Of a stretch of 64,000 nucleotides of DNA, positions 9,369 through 18,556 are shown piece after piece; position 1 is the stretch's first letter, and the number at the start of each line of letters is the position of its first letter. Origin of the DNA: Frondihabitans sp. PhB188 (GTDB taxonomy: Bacteria > Actinomycetota > Actinomycetes > Actinomycetales > Microbacteriaceae). The position numbers and the translations under genes are program-made. The notes below the pieces were generated by a model. That model was not told where the DNA came from and did not search any database. It was given only the letters and a program-made list of their open reading frames with translations. The DNA is taken from the NCBI RefSeq assembly GCF_003752365.1, contig NZ_RJUO01000004.1:410355-474354 (forward strand), read 5' to 3'.

Positions 9369-9393
9369 AGCCCCCGGGCACGGCCCGGGGGCT
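9369..9393 (+). terminator. Hairpin terminator after the MT0933-like gene
   Basis: AGCCCCCGGG (9369-9378) and CCCGGGGGCT (9384-9393) form a perfect 10-bp stem with a 5-nt loop. No T-run follows. Confidence 0.75.
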
Positions 9394-9445
9394 CGGTCGT
9401 ACCCCGGTCACGTCGCGCGCAGGGCGGGGGAGTTTCCTGGTCGGC

Positions 9446-10429
9446 ATGCCCCGCCTGCGCCGCTCCGATTCGTCCCACGCCGGGATCACGCGGGTGCGGT
9501 CGGGGCGGGGCTTCACCTATCGCGACTCGACGGGAGCGACGGTGTCCGATCCTGCGCTCCGCGAACGTCTCGAGCACCTGGCGATCCCCCCGGCCTGGAC
9601 GGACGTGTGGATCGCGCCGTACCCGAACGGCCACATCCAGGCGACTGGCCTCGACGGCGTGGGTCGACGGCAGTACATCTACCACCCCACCTGGCGCGAG
9701 CAGAAAGACCGGATCAAGTTCGACCGCGCTCTCTCGCTGGCCGAGGCGCTGCCGGTGGCTCGTCGCCGGGTCACGCTCGACCTGCGCCGTGACGTTCCCG
9801 ACCGCGAGCGCGCGCTGGCGACGGCGTTCAGGATGCTCGACACCGGCTCGCTCCGCGTGGGCTCGGAGCAGTACGCCGAGCTGCACGGGAGCCACGGCCT
9901 GTCCACGCTCCTGTGCTCGCACGTGACCGTCCACGACGACTCGGTCATCCTGCGTTTTCCCGGCAAGAGCGGCCAGGAGTGGGAGAGCACCATCCGCGAC
10001 GCCGACCTCGCCCACGTGATCCGCGGGCTGAAGTCGCGGGGTGCTCGGGCGCGACTCCTGGCGTTCCGGCCCGAGGCGGGCTCTCCCTGGCGTCCGCTTC
10101 ACGCTGTCGACATCAACGAGTACGTCCATGAGCGCACTGGGGGCGATTTCACGGCCAAGGACTTTCGCACCCTCCATGGCACGGTCGCCGCTGCGGTCAG
10201 CCTCGCGAAGGCCGGCCCTCAGGCCAGCGAGTCGAAGCGCAGGAGGGCGCTGGCCCAGGCCATGCGCGATGCCTCCGACGTGCTCGGAAACACCCCCGCC
10301 ATCGCCCGCAAGAGCTACGTCGACCCCCGTCTGGTCGACGCTTTCGGGTCTGGCGAGACGATCGATCCATCGCGTCTGGCCTCCGCGGAGTCCGAAGTGC
10401 GCGCCCTGCTTTACCGTCAGGTCACCTGA
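9446..10429 (+). CDS. DNA topoisomerase IB (poxvirus-like type)
   Basis: Relaxes supercoils through a transient 3'-phosphotyrosyl link. The 327-aa protein has the N-terminal domain (IPPAWTDVWIAPYPNGHIQATGLD, quoted here only as positions 45-68) and a catalytic domain with RVGSEQYAE, the KDFRTLHGT block and the nucleophile motif SYVDPRLVD (Tyr near residue 290). The length matches bacterial topoisomerase IB. The ATG at 9446 gives the usual N-terminus; the frame is open upstream without a good ribosome-binding site. The gene is accessory in actinobacteria and sits beside a DarT-like gene. Confidence 0.9.
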   Translation: MPRLRRSDSSHAGITRVRSGRGFTYRDSTGATVSDPALRERLEHLAIPPAWTDVWIAPYPNGHIQATGLDGVGRRQYIYHPTWREQKDRIKFDRALSLAEALPVARRRVTLDLRRDVPDRERALATAFRMLDTGSLRVGSEQYAELHGSHGLSTLLCSHVTVHDDSVILRFPGKSGQEWESTIRDADLAHVIRGLKSRGARARLLAFRPEAGSPWRPLHAVDINEYVHERTGGDFTAKDFRTLHGTVAAAVSLAKAGPQASESKRRRALAQAMRDASDVLGNTPAIARKSYVDPRLVDAFGSGETIDPSRLASAESEVRALLYRQVT

Positions 10430-10489
10430 GTCCCGTAACGTTGACCCTCGGGCCCGTTTCTGTGGGCCCCGCGAGAGGAAACCCCAGCT

Positions 10490-11281
10490 GTGATCGAGTG
10501 CATCCACGGTCTTGACATCGAACTGTGCGACATCTGCACCCCGAGAAAGCGCGACGAGGCGCAGGAACTCCCGGCCCCCGCCCGCCGCAGCCCCGTCTCG
10601 ACGGCCCGCGCAGTCCGCGCGCCGTCCACCCTCCGCACGCCGAAGGTGAAGGCGCCGTCCGACCCCGCCCTGCCCGACGTCGATCTGGCCGCCATGCGCG
10701 TCCACCACTGGACGCACCTCACCAACCTGCCGGCGATCATCGCCGATGGAGCCCTCCGCGCCGTCGCGGAGCCCGAGCTCGACGTGCTCTCGCCCGAGGC
10801 GCGCACCCGCCGCTCCGAGGTCACCGTCCCCTCCGGCGCCTCCGTCTCCGCGCACGTGCCGTTCGCCCTGACGCCCGACGCGGCCAGCTGGGACGCCGTG
10901 CGGCACGGCGCCGCAGGCGCGGAGTGGTCGGCAGCCGCCCGCGCCACGCGGGCCACCGACTTCGTCGTCCTCGTCGCCCCGGTGAAGTCCGTCGGCGACG
11001 GGTTCGTGTTCGCCGACGGGGATGCGGCCGCGCCGCTGACCCGCTTCGCGGAGGGCCTCGAGGAGGGGGCGAAGCTGGCGAGGCGCGCCTCGCTGGCCGA
11101 CCCCGAGCTCGCGCAGGCCGAGTTCCTGATTCCCGACGCCTTCGACCTGGCGGGCGTGACGCTCATCGGCGTGCCGAACGACCGCGCGCGCGACGAGGTC
11201 AAGGCCCTGCTCCGCGAGTACTCGGGGAAGGCGCCTCGCGTGGCCGTCTACCCGCCGTGGTTCAAGCCGTCCGACGAGTGA
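10490..11281 (+). CDS. DarT-like (DUF4433) ADP-ribosyltransferase with N-terminal zinc motif
   Basis: 263 aa. Residues 4-16 carry CIHGLDIELCDIC, a CxH...CxxC zinc-ribbon-like motif also found in other actinobacterial members. After a disordered Pro/Ala linker, a domain from about residue 68 resembles DarT, the enzyme that ADP-ribosylates thymidine in single-stranded DNA. Its landmarks are HHWTHLTNLPAII, SAHVPFALTP, FVFADGDAA, QAEFLIPDAF (with the candidate catalytic Glu) and a final VYPPWF. No DarG macrodomain antitoxin is adjacent. The GTG start follows GAGAGGAA, and a -10-like TAACGT lies at 10435-10440. The family call is from motif memory; substrate and role are unproven. Confidence 0.65.
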   Translation: MIECIHGLDIELCDICTPRKRDEAQELPAPARRSPVSTARAVRAPSTLRTPKVKAPSDPALPDVDLAAMRVHHWTHLTNLPAIIADGALRAVAEPELDVLSPEARTRRSEVTVPSGASVSAHVPFALTPDAASWDAVRHGAAGAEWSAAARATRATDFVVLVAPVKSVGDGFVFADGDAAAPLTRFAEGLEEGAKLARRASLADPELAQAEFLIPDAFDLAGVTLIGVPNDRARDEVKALLREYSGKAPRVAVYPPWFKPSDE

Positions 11282-11295
11282 CCGCCGTGCGTCGA

Positions 11296-11316
11296 AACCC
11301 TTGATTCCTCAGGGTT
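11296..11316 (+). terminator. Weak hairpin after the DarT-like gene
   Basis: AACCCT (11296-11301) pairs with AGGGTT (11311-11316) around a 9-nt loop, 14 nt after the stop codon. The stem is short, so this is only a candidate. Confidence 0.35.
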
Positions 11317-11337
11317 CCGAGGCGCGACACGCCCGGG

Positions 11338-11366
11338 TTGCAGCAAATGCCCGGGTGTGGCAAGAT
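11338..11366 (+). promoter_or_regulatory. Promoter of the S10 operon
   Basis: TTGCAG (11338-11343) and CAAGAT (11361-11366) are spaced by exactly 17 bp. Transcription would begin near 11373 and produce a leader of about 325 nt before rpsJ. Confidence 0.68.
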
Positions 11367-11697
11367 TATCTGGTTCAACATTTCCGCCTACGGGCGTGAA
11401 TCACTGCCATGTTGTGAACAGTCTCACGAGGCTGGGCCGCGGGTAGAAGGACACCTCTTCAATCGAATCCGGAGAAGAGCTGACCTCCCCAGGGCGGTCA
11501 TCCGGAGCGGGTTCGATTGCCACGCCGGCTTCGGTCAGAAGTTCTGCGGCGTGCGCGCGAAGAGGCACGACACCGAGTGTTTCGACACGACCGTGTCTTG
11601 ACACGACAACAGTGCCAGCCTGAACGACTCCGGTCGTGAGGGCGCGTCAGGCGGCCCCGTGAAGGTGCGCGACGTATACATCGAGAGAGAGTCACAC
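11367..11697 (+). promoter_or_regulatory. Long untranslated leader of the S10 operon
   Basis: About 330 nt without a convincing gene. It contains a small palindrome GACACG/CGTGTC (11584-11597) and repeated ACACGAC words. In gamma-proteobacteria the S10 leader is bound by L4 to repress the operon, but no homologous fold was recognised here. A consensus TTGACA at 11598 has no matching -10. Confidence 0.45.
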
Positions 11698-12006
11698 ATG
11701 GCGGGACAGAAGATCCGCATCCGGCTGAAGTCGTACGACCACGAGGTCATCGACACGTCAGCTCGCAAGATCGTCGACACGGTGACCCGTGCCGGCGCGA
11801 CCGTGGTCGGCCCCGTGCCGCTCCCCACGGAGAAGAACGTGATCGCAGTCATCCGTTCGCCCCACAAGTACAAGGACAGCCGCGAGCACTTCGAGAAGCG
11901 CACGCACAAGCGCCTCATCGACATCATCGACCCGACGCCGAAGGCCGTCGACTCGCTCATGCGTCTCGACCTCCCCGCCGACGTCAACATCGAGATCAAG
12001 CTGTAG
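11698..12006 (+). CDS. rpsJ: 30S ribosomal protein S10
   Basis: 102 aa, full length. It is a head protein of the 30S subunit and, as NusE, a transcription antitermination factor. The ATG at 11698 gives the standard start [15 protein letters not shown]. The reading frame is open 13 codons upstream, but the internal ATG is preceded by GAGAGAG. It is first of the S10-spc block and sits 14 nt from rplC. Confidence 0.98.
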   Translation: MAGQKIRIRLKSYDHEVIDTSARKIVDTVTRAGATVVGPVPLPTEKNVIAVIRSPHKYKDSREHFEKRTHKRLIDIIDPTPKAVDSLMRLDLPADVNIEIKL

Positions 12007-12020
12007 GGGGCGACTGACTA

Positions 12021-12674
12021 ATGGCTATCACCACCAAGAACGTCAAGGGCCTTCTCGGCAAGAAGCTCGGCATGACCCAGGTCTGGGACGAGAACAACAA
12101 GCTCATCCCCGTCACCGTCGTCGAGATCTCGCCGAACGTCGTGACCCAGATCCGCACCGAAGAGGTCGACGGCTACGTCGCCGTCCAGATCGCTGCCGGC
12201 GCCATCGACCCGCGCAAGGCCAACAAGCCTTCGACCGGTCACTTCGACAAGGCCGGCGTGACGCCGCGCCGCACCCTCACCGAGGTCCGCACCGCTGACG
12301 CCGCCGAGTACGCACTCGGCCAGGAGCTCACGGTCGAGACCTTCGAAGCCGGCCAGAAGGTCGACGTCGTCGGCACTTCCAAGGGCAAGGGCTTCGCCGG
12401 TGTCATGAAGCGTCACAACTTCAAGGGCGTCTCCGCCTCCCACGGTTCGCACCGCAACCACCGCAAGCCCGGCTCGATCGGTGCTTCGTCGACCCCAAGC
12501 CGTGTCTTCAAGGGCATGCGCATGGCCGGTCGCATGGGTGGCGAGCGCGTCACCGTCCTCAACCTCACGGTTCACGCCGTCGACGCCGAGAAGGGTCTGC
12601 TGCTCGTCAAGGGCGCCGTCCCCGGCGCTCGTGGCCGTACCGTGTTCGTCCGCACCGCCGTGAAGGGGAACTAG
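12021..12674 (+). CDS. rplC: 50S ribosomal protein L3
   Basis: 217 aa. It binds near the peptidyl transferase centre and starts 50S assembly. The conserved loop sequence [15 protein letters not shown] near residue 140 reaches toward the catalytic site. The N-terminus ([17 protein letters not shown]) is canonical. It is followed by rplD after 3 nt. Confidence 0.98.
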   Translation: MAITTKNVKGLLGKKLGMTQVWDENNKLIPVTVVEISPNVVTQIRTEEVDGYVAVQIAAGAIDPRKANKPSTGHFDKAGVTPRRTLTEVRTADAAEYALGQELTVETFEAGQKVDVVGTSKGKGFAGVMKRHNFKGVSASHGSHRNHRKPGSIGASSTPSRVFKGMRMAGRMGGERVTVLNLTVHAVDAEKGLLLVKGAVPGARGRTVFVRTAVKGN

Positions 12675-12677
12675 CGC

Positions 12678-13340
12678 ATGGCTACCACCACTGCACCCGT
12701 CAGCACCGTCGACGTCCTCGACGCCAAGGGCGCCAAGGCCGGCACCGTCGAGCTCCCCTCGGAGATCTTCGACGTCGTCGCCAACGTCCCGCTCATCCAC
12801 CAGGTCGTCGTCGCGCAGCTCGCTGCCGCACGCCAGGGCACGCACAAGGTCAAGAGCCGCGGCGAGGTCTCCGGAGCCGGCCGCAAGCCGTTCAAGCAGA
12901 AGGGAACCGGTCGCGCTCGCCAGGGCTCGATCCGCGCCCCCCAGATGACCGGCGGTGGCATCGTCCACGGACCGACGCCCCGCTCCTACGCGCAGCGCAC
13001 CCCCAAGAAGATGATCGCCGCCGCTCTGCTCGGCGCTCTCTCGGACCGCGCCCGCGGCGCCCGCGTCCACGTCGTGGAGTCCTTCGTGGCCGACGTCGTC
13101 TCGACCAAGACCGCTCTCGAGCTGCTCGCCGGCATCTCGACGAGCAAGCACGTCCTGATCGTCATCGAGCGCGAAGACACGCTGACGCAGAAGAGCGTCC
13201 GCAACGTCGACGAGGTCCACGTCATCACGTGGGACCAGCTCAACGCCTACGACGTCCTCGTCTCTGACGACATCGTCTTCACCAAGAGCGCTTTCGAGGC
13301 CTTCGTGGCCAAGAAGACCCAGAAGGAGGCCACCGCATGA
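12678..13340 (+). CDS. rplD: 50S ribosomal protein L4
   Basis: 220 aa. It binds domain I of 23S rRNA, and its extended loop (about residues 55-95, with [20 protein letters not shown]) lines the exit tunnel near the macrolide site. In enterobacteria L4 is also the repressor of the S10 operon. Its 3' end overlaps rplW by 4 bases (ATGA). Confidence 0.98.
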   Translation: MATTTAPVSTVDVLDAKGAKAGTVELPSEIFDVVANVPLIHQVVVAQLAAARQGTHKVKSRGEVSGAGRKPFKQKGTGRARQGSIRAPQMTGGGIVHGPTPRSYAQRTPKKMIAAALLGALSDRARGARVHVVESFVADVVSTKTALELLAGISTSKHVLIVIEREDTLTQKSVRNVDEVHVITWDQLNAYDVLVSDDIVFTKSAFEAFVAKKTQKEATA

Positions 13341-13636
13341 GCGGCATCCACAAAGACCCCCGTGACATCGTGATCTCGCCGGTCGTCTCCGAGAAGAGCT
13401 ACTCCCTGATCGACCAGGGCAAGTACACCTTCCTGGTCGACCCCCGCTCGAACAAGACCGAGATCAAGCTCGCTATCGAGAAGATCTTCGACGTCAAGGT
13501 CGACAGCATCAACACGCTCAACCGCCCGGGTAAGACCCGTCGCACCAAGTTCGGGATCGGCAAGCGCAAGAGCACCAAGCGCGCCATCGTGACGCTCAAG
13601 TCGGGCACCATCGACATCTTCACGGCTGTCGGCTAG
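13337..13636 (+). CDS. rplW: 50S ribosomal protein L23
   Basis: 99 aa. It lies at the polypeptide exit and docks trigger factor and SRP. The family sequence [21 protein letters not shown] is present near the N-terminus, and a basic loop [21 protein letters not shown] follows (about residues 58-78). The start overlaps the rplD stop. Confidence 0.98.
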   Translation: MSGIHKDPRDIVISPVVSEKSYSLIDQGKYTFLVDPRSNKTEIKLAIEKIFDVKVDSINTLNRPGKTRRTKFGIGKRKSTKRAIVTLKSGTIDIFTAVG

Positions 13637-13655
13637 GGCTCGGAGGGATAACAAA

Positions 13656-14495
13656 ATGGCTATTCGCAAATACAAGCCCACGACTCCGGGTCGCCGCGGT
13701 TCGTCCGTCGCCGACTTCGCCGAGATCACGCGCTCGACTCCCGAGAAGTCGCTGCTGCGCCCCCTGTCGAAGACCGGTGGCCGCAACAACGCCGGTCGCA
13801 TCACGACCCGTCACATCGGTGGTGGCCACAAGCGCCAGTACCGCGTCATCGACTTCCGTCGTAACGACAAGGACGGCGTGAACGCCAAGGTCGCTCACAT
13901 CGAGTACGACCCCAACCGCACCGCGCGCATCGCGCTGCTCCACTTCGTGGACGGCACCAAGCGCTACATCATCGCCCCGAACAAGCTGAACCAGGGCGAC
14001 ATCATCGAGTCGGGTCCCGCGGCCGACATCAAGCCGGGCAACAACCTGCCGCTGAAGAACATCCCGGTCGGTACCGTCATCCACGCCATCGAGCTCAAGC
14101 CCGGTGGGGGCGCCAAGATGGCCCGCTCCGCCGGCGCCTCTGTCCGCCTCGTCGCGAAGGACGGCCCCTACGCCCAGCTGCGTCTCCCCTCGGGCGAGGT
14201 CCGCAATGTCGATGCGCGCTGCCGCGCGACCATCGGCGAGGTCGGCAACGCCGAGCAGTCGAACATCAACTGGGGCAAGGCCGGCCGCATGCGCTGGAAG
14301 GGCGTCCGCCCGACCGTCCGTGGTGTCGCCATGAACCCCGTCGACCACCCGCACGGTGGTGGTGAGGGCAAGACCTCCGGTGGACGCCACCCGGTCTCGC
14401 CGTGGGGCCAGAAAGAGGGCCGCACGCGTCACCCCAACAAGGAGAGCGACAAGCTCATCGTCCGCCGCCGCAACGCTGGTAACAAGCGCAAGTAG
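13656..14495 (+). CDS. rplB: 50S ribosomal protein L2
   Basis: 279 aa. It is needed for subunit association and peptidyl transferase activity. The conserved block [14 protein letters not shown] near residue 226 holds the functionally important histidine. The N-terminal sequence [14 protein letters not shown] is typical. Spacing is 19 nt from rplW and 12 nt to rpsS, with GGAGG before the ATG. Confidence 0.98.
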   Translation: MAIRKYKPTTPGRRGSSVADFAEITRSTPEKSLLRPLSKTGGRNNAGRITTRHIGGGHKRQYRVIDFRRNDKDGVNAKVAHIEYDPNRTARIALLHFVDGTKRYIIAPNKLNQGDIIESGPAADIKPGNNLPLKNIPVGTVIHAIELKPGGGAKMARSAGASVRLVAKDGPYAQLRLPSGEVRNVDARCRATIGEVGNAEQSNINWGKAGRMRWKGVRPTVRGVAMNPVDHPHGGGEGKTSGGRHPVSPWGQKEGRTRHPNKESDKLIVRRRNAGNKRK

Positions 14496-14507
14496 GAGTT
14501 GTAGAAG

Positions 14508-14789
14508 ATGCCACGCAGTCTGAAGAAGGGCCCCTTCGTCGACGACCACCTGCTTCGCAAGGTGATCGTGCAGAACGAGGCCAGCACCAAGAACGTGATC
14601 CGTACGTGGTCGCGCCGCTCGATGATCATCCCGAACATGCTCGGCCACACCATCGCCGTGCATGACGGACGCAAGCACATCCCCGTGTTCGTGACCGAGT
14701 CGATGATCGGACACAAGCTCGGCGAGTTCGCGCCCACCCGCACCTTCCGCGGCCATGTGAAGGACGACAAGAAGGGTCGTCGCCGCTAA
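14508..14789 (+). CDS. rpsS: 30S ribosomal protein S19
   Basis: 93 aa. It forms a complex with S13 at the 30S head and contacts the A-site tRNA. The family signature [20 protein letters not shown] and the ending [15 protein letters not shown] are present. It lies within the S10 operon between rplB and rplV. Confidence 0.98.
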   Translation: MPRSLKKGPFVDDHLLRKVIVQNEASTKNVIRTWSRRSMIIPNMLGHTIAVHDGRKHIPVFVTESMIGHKLGEFAPTRTFRGHVKDDKKGRRR

Positions 14790-14814
14790 CGCGGCGGCGA
14801 GAAGGAGGAGAGAA

Positions 14815-15207
14815 ATGGTGGAGTCGATCGCACGCGTGCGTCACATCCGCGTCACCCCCATGAAGGCCCGTCGCGTCGTCAACCTGATCCGCGGCAAGCA
14901 GGCCATCGAGGCCCTGGCGATCCTGAAGTTCGCCCCCCAGGGTGCTTCGGAGCCCGTCTACAAGCTCGTCGCGTCGGCCATGGCCAACGCCCGTGTCAAG
15001 GCAGATGCCTCGAACAGCTACCTCAACGACGAAGACCTCTACATCTCGAAGGCGTTCGTCGACGAGGGCGCGACCCTCAAGCGGTTCCAGCCGCGCGCTC
15101 AGGGCCGTGCGTTCCAGATCCTGAAGCGCACGAGCCACATCACGGTCGTCCTCGCGACGCCCGAAGAGGCCGAAGCGGCCGCAACGTCGAAGAAGGCGAG
15201 CAAGTAA
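14815..15207 (+). CDS. rplV: 50S ribosomal protein L22
   Basis: 130 aa. Its beta-hairpin (about residues 80-100, [15 protein letters not shown]) reaches the exit tunnel near macrolide-resistance positions. The N-terminus has [29 protein letters not shown] precedes the ATG. It overlaps rpsC by one base (TAATG). Confidence 0.98.
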   Translation: MVESIARVRHIRVTPMKARRVVNLIRGKQAIEALAILKFAPQGASEPVYKLVASAMANARVKADASNSYLNDEDLYISKAFVDEGATLKRFQPRAQGRAFQILKRTSHITVVLATPEEAEAAATSKKASK

Positions 15208-15992
15208 TGGGCCAGAAAGTAAACCCGTACGGCTTCCGTCTCGGTATCACCACCGACCACGTGTCGCGTTGGTTCTCCGACAGCACGAAGGCCGGGCAGC
15301 GGTACAGCGACTACGTCGCCGAGGACATCAAGATCCGCAACCTGCTCAAGACCTCGCTTGACCGCGCCGGCGTGGCCAAGATCGAGATCGAGCGCACCCG
15401 CGACCGCGTTCGCGTCGACATTCACACCGCCCGTCCGGGCATCGTGATCGGTCGTCGTGGCGCCGAGGCCGAGCGCATCCGCGCCGACCTCGAGAAGCTC
15501 ACGGGCAAGCAGATCCAGCTCAACATCCTCGAGGTGAAGAACCCCGAGGCCGAGGCTCAGCTCGTCGCGCAGGGCATCGCCGAGCAGCTCGCTGCTCGCG
15601 TGGCGTTCCGCCGTGCGATGCGCAAGGGCCTGCAGGGTGCTCAGCGTGCCGGCGCCAAGGGCGTCCGGATCCAGGTCTCGGGTCGCCTCGGCGGCGCCGA
15701 GATGAGCCGCTCGGAGTTCTACCGCGAGGGCCGCGTGCCCCTGCACACGCTCCGAGCCAACATCGACTACGGCTTCTACGAGGCCAAGACCACGTTCGGT
15801 CGCATCGGTGTGAAGGTCTGGATCTACAAGGGCGACATCACGAACAAGGAGCTCGCGCGCGAGCAGGCGAACCAGAAGTCGTCGCGCCCCGAGCGTCGTA
15901 ACGACCGTAACGACCGCGGCGACCGCGGCGGACGTGGCGGAAGCCGCGCCCCCCAGCAGGACGCGCCGGTCACCGCAGGAGCTGAGGCATAA
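15207..15992 (+). CDS. rpsC: 30S ribosomal protein S3
   Basis: 261 aa with the KH domain motif [19 protein letters not shown]. It forms the mRNA entry tunnel with S4 and S5. The C-terminal 45 residues are an Arg/Asp/Gly-rich repeat ([15 protein letters not shown]) ending in an acidic/Ala tail. This tail is longer than the E. coli protein and resembles other actinobacteria. Confidence 0.98.
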   Translation: MGQKVNPYGFRLGITTDHVSRWFSDSTKAGQRYSDYVAEDIKIRNLLKTSLDRAGVAKIEIERTRDRVRVDIHTARPGIVIGRRGAEAERIRADLEKLTGKQIQLNILEVKNPEAEAQLVAQGIAEQLAARVAFRRAMRKGLQGAQRAGAKGVRIQVSGRLGGAEMSRSEFYREGRVPLHTLRANIDYGFYEAKTTFGRIGVKVWIYKGDITNKELAREQANQKSSRPERRNDRNDRGDRGGRGGSRAPQQDAPVTAGAEA

Positions 15993-15994
15993 CC

Positions 15995-16414
15995 ATGTTG
16001 ATTCCCCGTCGTGTCAAGCACCGCAAGCAGCACCACCCCGGCCGTTCCGGCCAGGCCACTGGTGGCACGCGTGTGAGCTTCGGTGAGTACGGTATCCAGG
16101 CCCTCACGCCTGCCTACGTCACCAACCGTCAGATCGAGTCCGCTCGTATCGCCATGACCCGTCACATCAAGCGCGGTGGAAAGGTGTGGATCAACATCTA
16201 CCCCGACCGCCCGCTGACCAAGAAGCCTGCCGAGACCCGCATGGGTTCCGGTAAGGGTTCGCCCGAGTGGTGGGTCGCCAACGTCAAGCCGGGTCGCGTG
16301 CTCTTCGAGCTCAGCGGCGTCAGCGAGGAGATCGCCAAGGAGGCGCTCACTCGTGCCATCCACAAGCTGCCCCTGAAGGCACGCATCATCAAGCGCGAGG
16401 AGGGCGACGCATAA
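15995..16414 (+). CDS. rplP: 50S ribosomal protein L16
   Basis: 139 aa. It positions the A-site tRNA on the 50S subunit. Family sequences include [19 protein letters not shown] at the start and [16 protein letters not shown] near residue 78. The arginine of that stretch is the position hydroxylated in some bacteria. The stop overlaps the rpmC start by one base. Confidence 0.98.
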   Translation: MLIPRRVKHRKQHHPGRSGQATGGTRVSFGEYGIQALTPAYVTNRQIESARIAMTRHIKRGGKVWINIYPDRPLTKKPAETRMGSGKGSPEWWVANVKPGRVLFELSGVSEEIAKEALTRAIHKLPLKARIIKREEGDA

Positions 16415-16758
16415 TGGCGATCGGATCCAAGGAGTTCGCTTCGGCTGAGCTCGACACCCTTGAAGACGAGCGTCTCGTCGACGCACTGAAGAAGTCGAAG
16501 GAAGAGCTCTTCAACCTTCGCTTCCAGTCCGCGACCGGTCAGCTCGAGAACCACGGCCGCGTGCGCGCCGTGAAGCGCGACATCGCTCGCATCTACACGG
16601 TCCTGCGCGAGCGCGAGCTCGGCATCCGTGCCACCCCCGCCCCGGCTGCTGCCGCCCCCAAGGCCGCTGCCAAGAAGTCGACCAAGAAGGCCGCTGAGAA
16701 GCCGGCCGACGAGGCTCCGGCTGCCGAGGCCGCCGACACCGCCGAGGAGACCAAGTAA
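16414..16758 (+). CDS. rpmC: 50S ribosomal protein L29 with long Ala/Lys tail
   Basis: 114 aa. Residues 1-70 are the standard two-helix L29, with the motif [19 protein letters not shown], at the tunnel exit. From about residue 71 a low-complexity tail rich in Ala, Lys, Pro and Glu follows ([20 protein letters not shown]), about 40 residues beyond the usual end. The ATG at 16414 overlaps the rplP stop; an open frame further upstream is not coding. One base overlaps rpsQ. Confidence 0.96.
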   Translation: MAIGSKEFASAELDTLEDERLVDALKKSKEELFNLRFQSATGQLENHGRVRAVKRDIARIYTVLRERELGIRATPAPAAAAPKAAAKKSTKKAAEKPADEAPAAEAADTAEETK

Positions 16759-17069
16759 TGGCTACCGAGAAGAAGACTGCGGCTGCCCCGACCGAGGCCG
16801 CCGCGACGGAGACCCTCGTCCGCGGTTACCGCAAGACGCGTCGTGGTTACGTCACCAGCGACAAGATGGAGAAGACCATCGTCGTCGAGGTCGAGGACCG
16901 CGTGAAGCACCCCCTGTACGGCAAGGTCATCCGCCGCACCTCCAAGGTCAAGGTCCACGATGAGGCGAACTCCGCCGGCATCGGCGACCTGGTCGTCATC
17001 AGCGAGACCCGTCCGCTCAGCGCCTCCAAGCGCTGGCGCCTGGTCGAGATCCTCGAGAAGGCGAAGTAG
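16758..17069 (+). CDS. rpsQ: 30S ribosomal protein S17
   Basis: 103 aa. A 20-residue Ala/Thr/Glu-rich N-terminal extension precedes the OB-fold core, which starts at [19 protein letters not shown]. The core ends with [19 protein letters not shown]. It binds 16S rRNA in early assembly. The extension matches the disordered tail style of the adjacent L29. Confidence 0.97.
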   Translation: MATEKKTAAAPTEAAATETLVRGYRKTRRGYVTSDKMEKTIVVEVEDRVKHPLYGKVIRRTSKVKVHDEANSAGIGDLVVISETRPLSASKRWRLVEILEKAK

Positions 17070-17097
17070 GCCTCGGCCTGCTCGATAGGAGACAGAA

Positions 17098-17466
17098 GTG
17101 ATTCAGCAGGAATCCCGCCTCAAGGTCGCCGACAACACCGGCGCCAAGGAGATCCTTACCATCCGCGTTCTCGGCGGCTCCGGCCGTCGCTACGCCGGTC
17201 TCGGTGACGTCATCGTCGCCACGGTGAAGGACGCCATCCCCGGCGGCAACGTGAAGAAGGGTGACGTCGTCAAGGCGGTCATCGTTCGCACCAAGAAGGA
17301 GACCCGTCGCAACGACGGCTCCTACATCAAGTTCGACGAGAACGCCGCAGTGATCCTGAAGGCTGACGGAGACCCCCGCGGTACCCGCATCTTCGGACCG
17401 GTCGGTCGCGAGCTCCGCGACAAGAAGTTCATGAAGATCATCTCGCTGGCGCCGGAGGTTATCTAA
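17098..17466 (+). CDS. rplN: 50S ribosomal protein L14
   Basis: 122 aa. It is part of the intersubunit bridge with 16S h14 and the binding site of the silencing factor RsfS. The start is GTG with ATAGGAGA upstream, giving the canonical [18 protein letters not shown]. It marks the start of the spc-type segment, 28 nt after rpsQ. Confidence 0.98.
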   Translation: MIQQESRLKVADNTGAKEILTIRVLGGSGRRYAGLGDVIVATVKDAIPGGNVKKGDVVKAVIVRTKKETRRNDGSYIKFDENAAVILKADGDPRGTRIFGPVGRELRDKKFMKIISLAPEVI

Positions 17467-17469
17467 GTC

Positions 17470-17829
17470 ATGGCAAACATCAAGAAGGGTGACCTGGTTC
17501 AGGTCATCACCGGGCCCTCGCAGGCCCGCGGCGGAGACCGCGGCAAGCAGGGCAAGGTCATCGAGGTGCTGAAGAACGCCGACCGCGTCGTCGTGGAAGG
17601 TGTCAACTTCGTCACCAAGCACGTGCGCGTCGGCCAGACGCAGCGCGGCACGAAGACCGGCGGCATCGAGACCCACGAGGCCCCGATCCACGTGTCGAAC
17701 GTGCAGCTCGTCGACCCCAAGACCAAGAAGCCGACCCGCGTCGGCTTCCGCGAAGAGACGGTCACCAAGGACGGCGTGTCCAAGACCGTTCGCGTCCGCT
17801 ATGCCAAGAAGTCGGGAGAGGACCTCTGA
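17470..17829 (+). CDS. rplX: 50S ribosomal protein L24
   Basis: 119 aa with the KOW motif at the N-terminus ([21 protein letters not shown]), an initiator of 50S assembly. The motif [19 protein letters not shown] is conserved. The stop TGA shares a base with the rplE start. Confidence 0.97.
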   Translation: MANIKKGDLVQVITGPSQARGGDRGKQGKVIEVLKNADRVVVEGVNFVTKHVRVGQTQRGTKTGGIETHEAPIHVSNVQLVDPKTKKPTRVGFREETVTKDGVSKTVRVRYAKKSGEDL

Positions 17830-18416
17830 TGAGCGACACCGCTACCGCTGAAGTCAAGGCTCAGCCGCGCCTCAAGGCCAAGTACCAGGCCGAGATCCTG
17901 CCGGCGCTCAAGAACGACTTCGGCTTCTCGAACGTGCACCAGGTGCCCGGTCTCGTGAAGATCGTCGTCAACACGGGTGTCGGCGAGGCCGCGCGCGACT
18001 CGAAGGTCATGGATGGTGCGGTCAAGGACCTCACTGCCATCACCGGACAGAAGCCGCAGGTCACGAAGGCCCGCAAGTCGATCGCGCAGTTCAAGCTGCG
18101 CGAGGGGCAGCCCATCGGTGCTCACGTCACGCTCCGTGGCGACCGTGCCTGGGAGTTCCTGGACCGCCTGCTGTCGCTTGCGCTCCCGCGCATCCGCGAC
18201 TTCCGCGGCCTCAGCGACCGTCAGTTCGACGGCAACGGCAACTACACCTTCGGTCTCAACGAGCAGAGCATGTTCCACGAGATCGACCAGGACCGCATCG
18301 ACCGGGTCCGTGGCTTCGACATCACTGTCGTGACCACGGCCAAGAACGACGACGAGGGCCGGGCTCTGCTCAAGGCTCTCGGCTTCCCGTTCCGCACGGC
18401 CGACCAGGCCAACTAA
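17829..18416 (+). CDS. rplE: 50S ribosomal protein L5
   Basis: 195 aa. It binds 5S rRNA and contacts P-site tRNA. A short Ala-rich N-terminal extension precedes [15 protein letters not shown]. The core motifs [20 protein letters not shown] and RIRDFRGL are present. In most bacteria rpsN follows; here a 140-nt gap leads straight to rpsH. Confidence 0.98.
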   Translation: MSDTATAEVKAQPRLKAKYQAEILPALKNDFGFSNVHQVPGLVKIVVNTGVGEAARDSKVMDGAVKDLTAITGQKPQVTKARKSIAQFKLREGQPIGAHVTLRGDRAWEFLDRLLSLALPRIRDFRGLSDRQFDGNGNYTFGLNEQSMFHEIDQDRIDRVRGFDITVVTTAKNDDEGRALLKALGFPFRTADQAN

Positions 18417-18424
18417 GATCGTTC

Positions 18425-18457
18425 GGTCGGGCATTCGCTTCTGGCGGGTGCCCGGCC
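18425..18457 (+). promoter_or_regulatory. Hairpin between rplE and rpsH
   Basis: GGTCGGGCA (18425-18433) pairs with TGCCCGGCC (18449-18457), including one G-U pair, around a 15-nt loop. It lies in the unusually long rplE-rpsH gap. In E. coli S8 binds the spc mRNA near rplE to repress translation, so a regulatory site is possible but not shown. Confidence 0.4.
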
Positions 18458-18556
18458 GCACTTCCGTGTTCGGGGATCCGCTCCGAACCACCCGATCGCG
18501 TAGGTCGGCTCCCGGTGTACCGGAAGTCGAAACCGCACGAGAAAGAGATCATCCGC

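Noticed and set aside
11338-11601. 87-codon open frame in the S10 leader
   Set aside because: Its start coincides with the -35 box of the predicted promoter, and it has no ribosome-binding site or recognisable sequence.
11598-11603. Consensus -35 box TTGACA in the S10 leader
   Set aside because: No TANNNT-like -10 lies 16-19 bp downstream.
18417-18556. Remnant of rpsN between rplE and rpsH
   Set aside because: No zinc-ribbon CxxC or S14-like sequence was found in any frame of this 140-nt gap.
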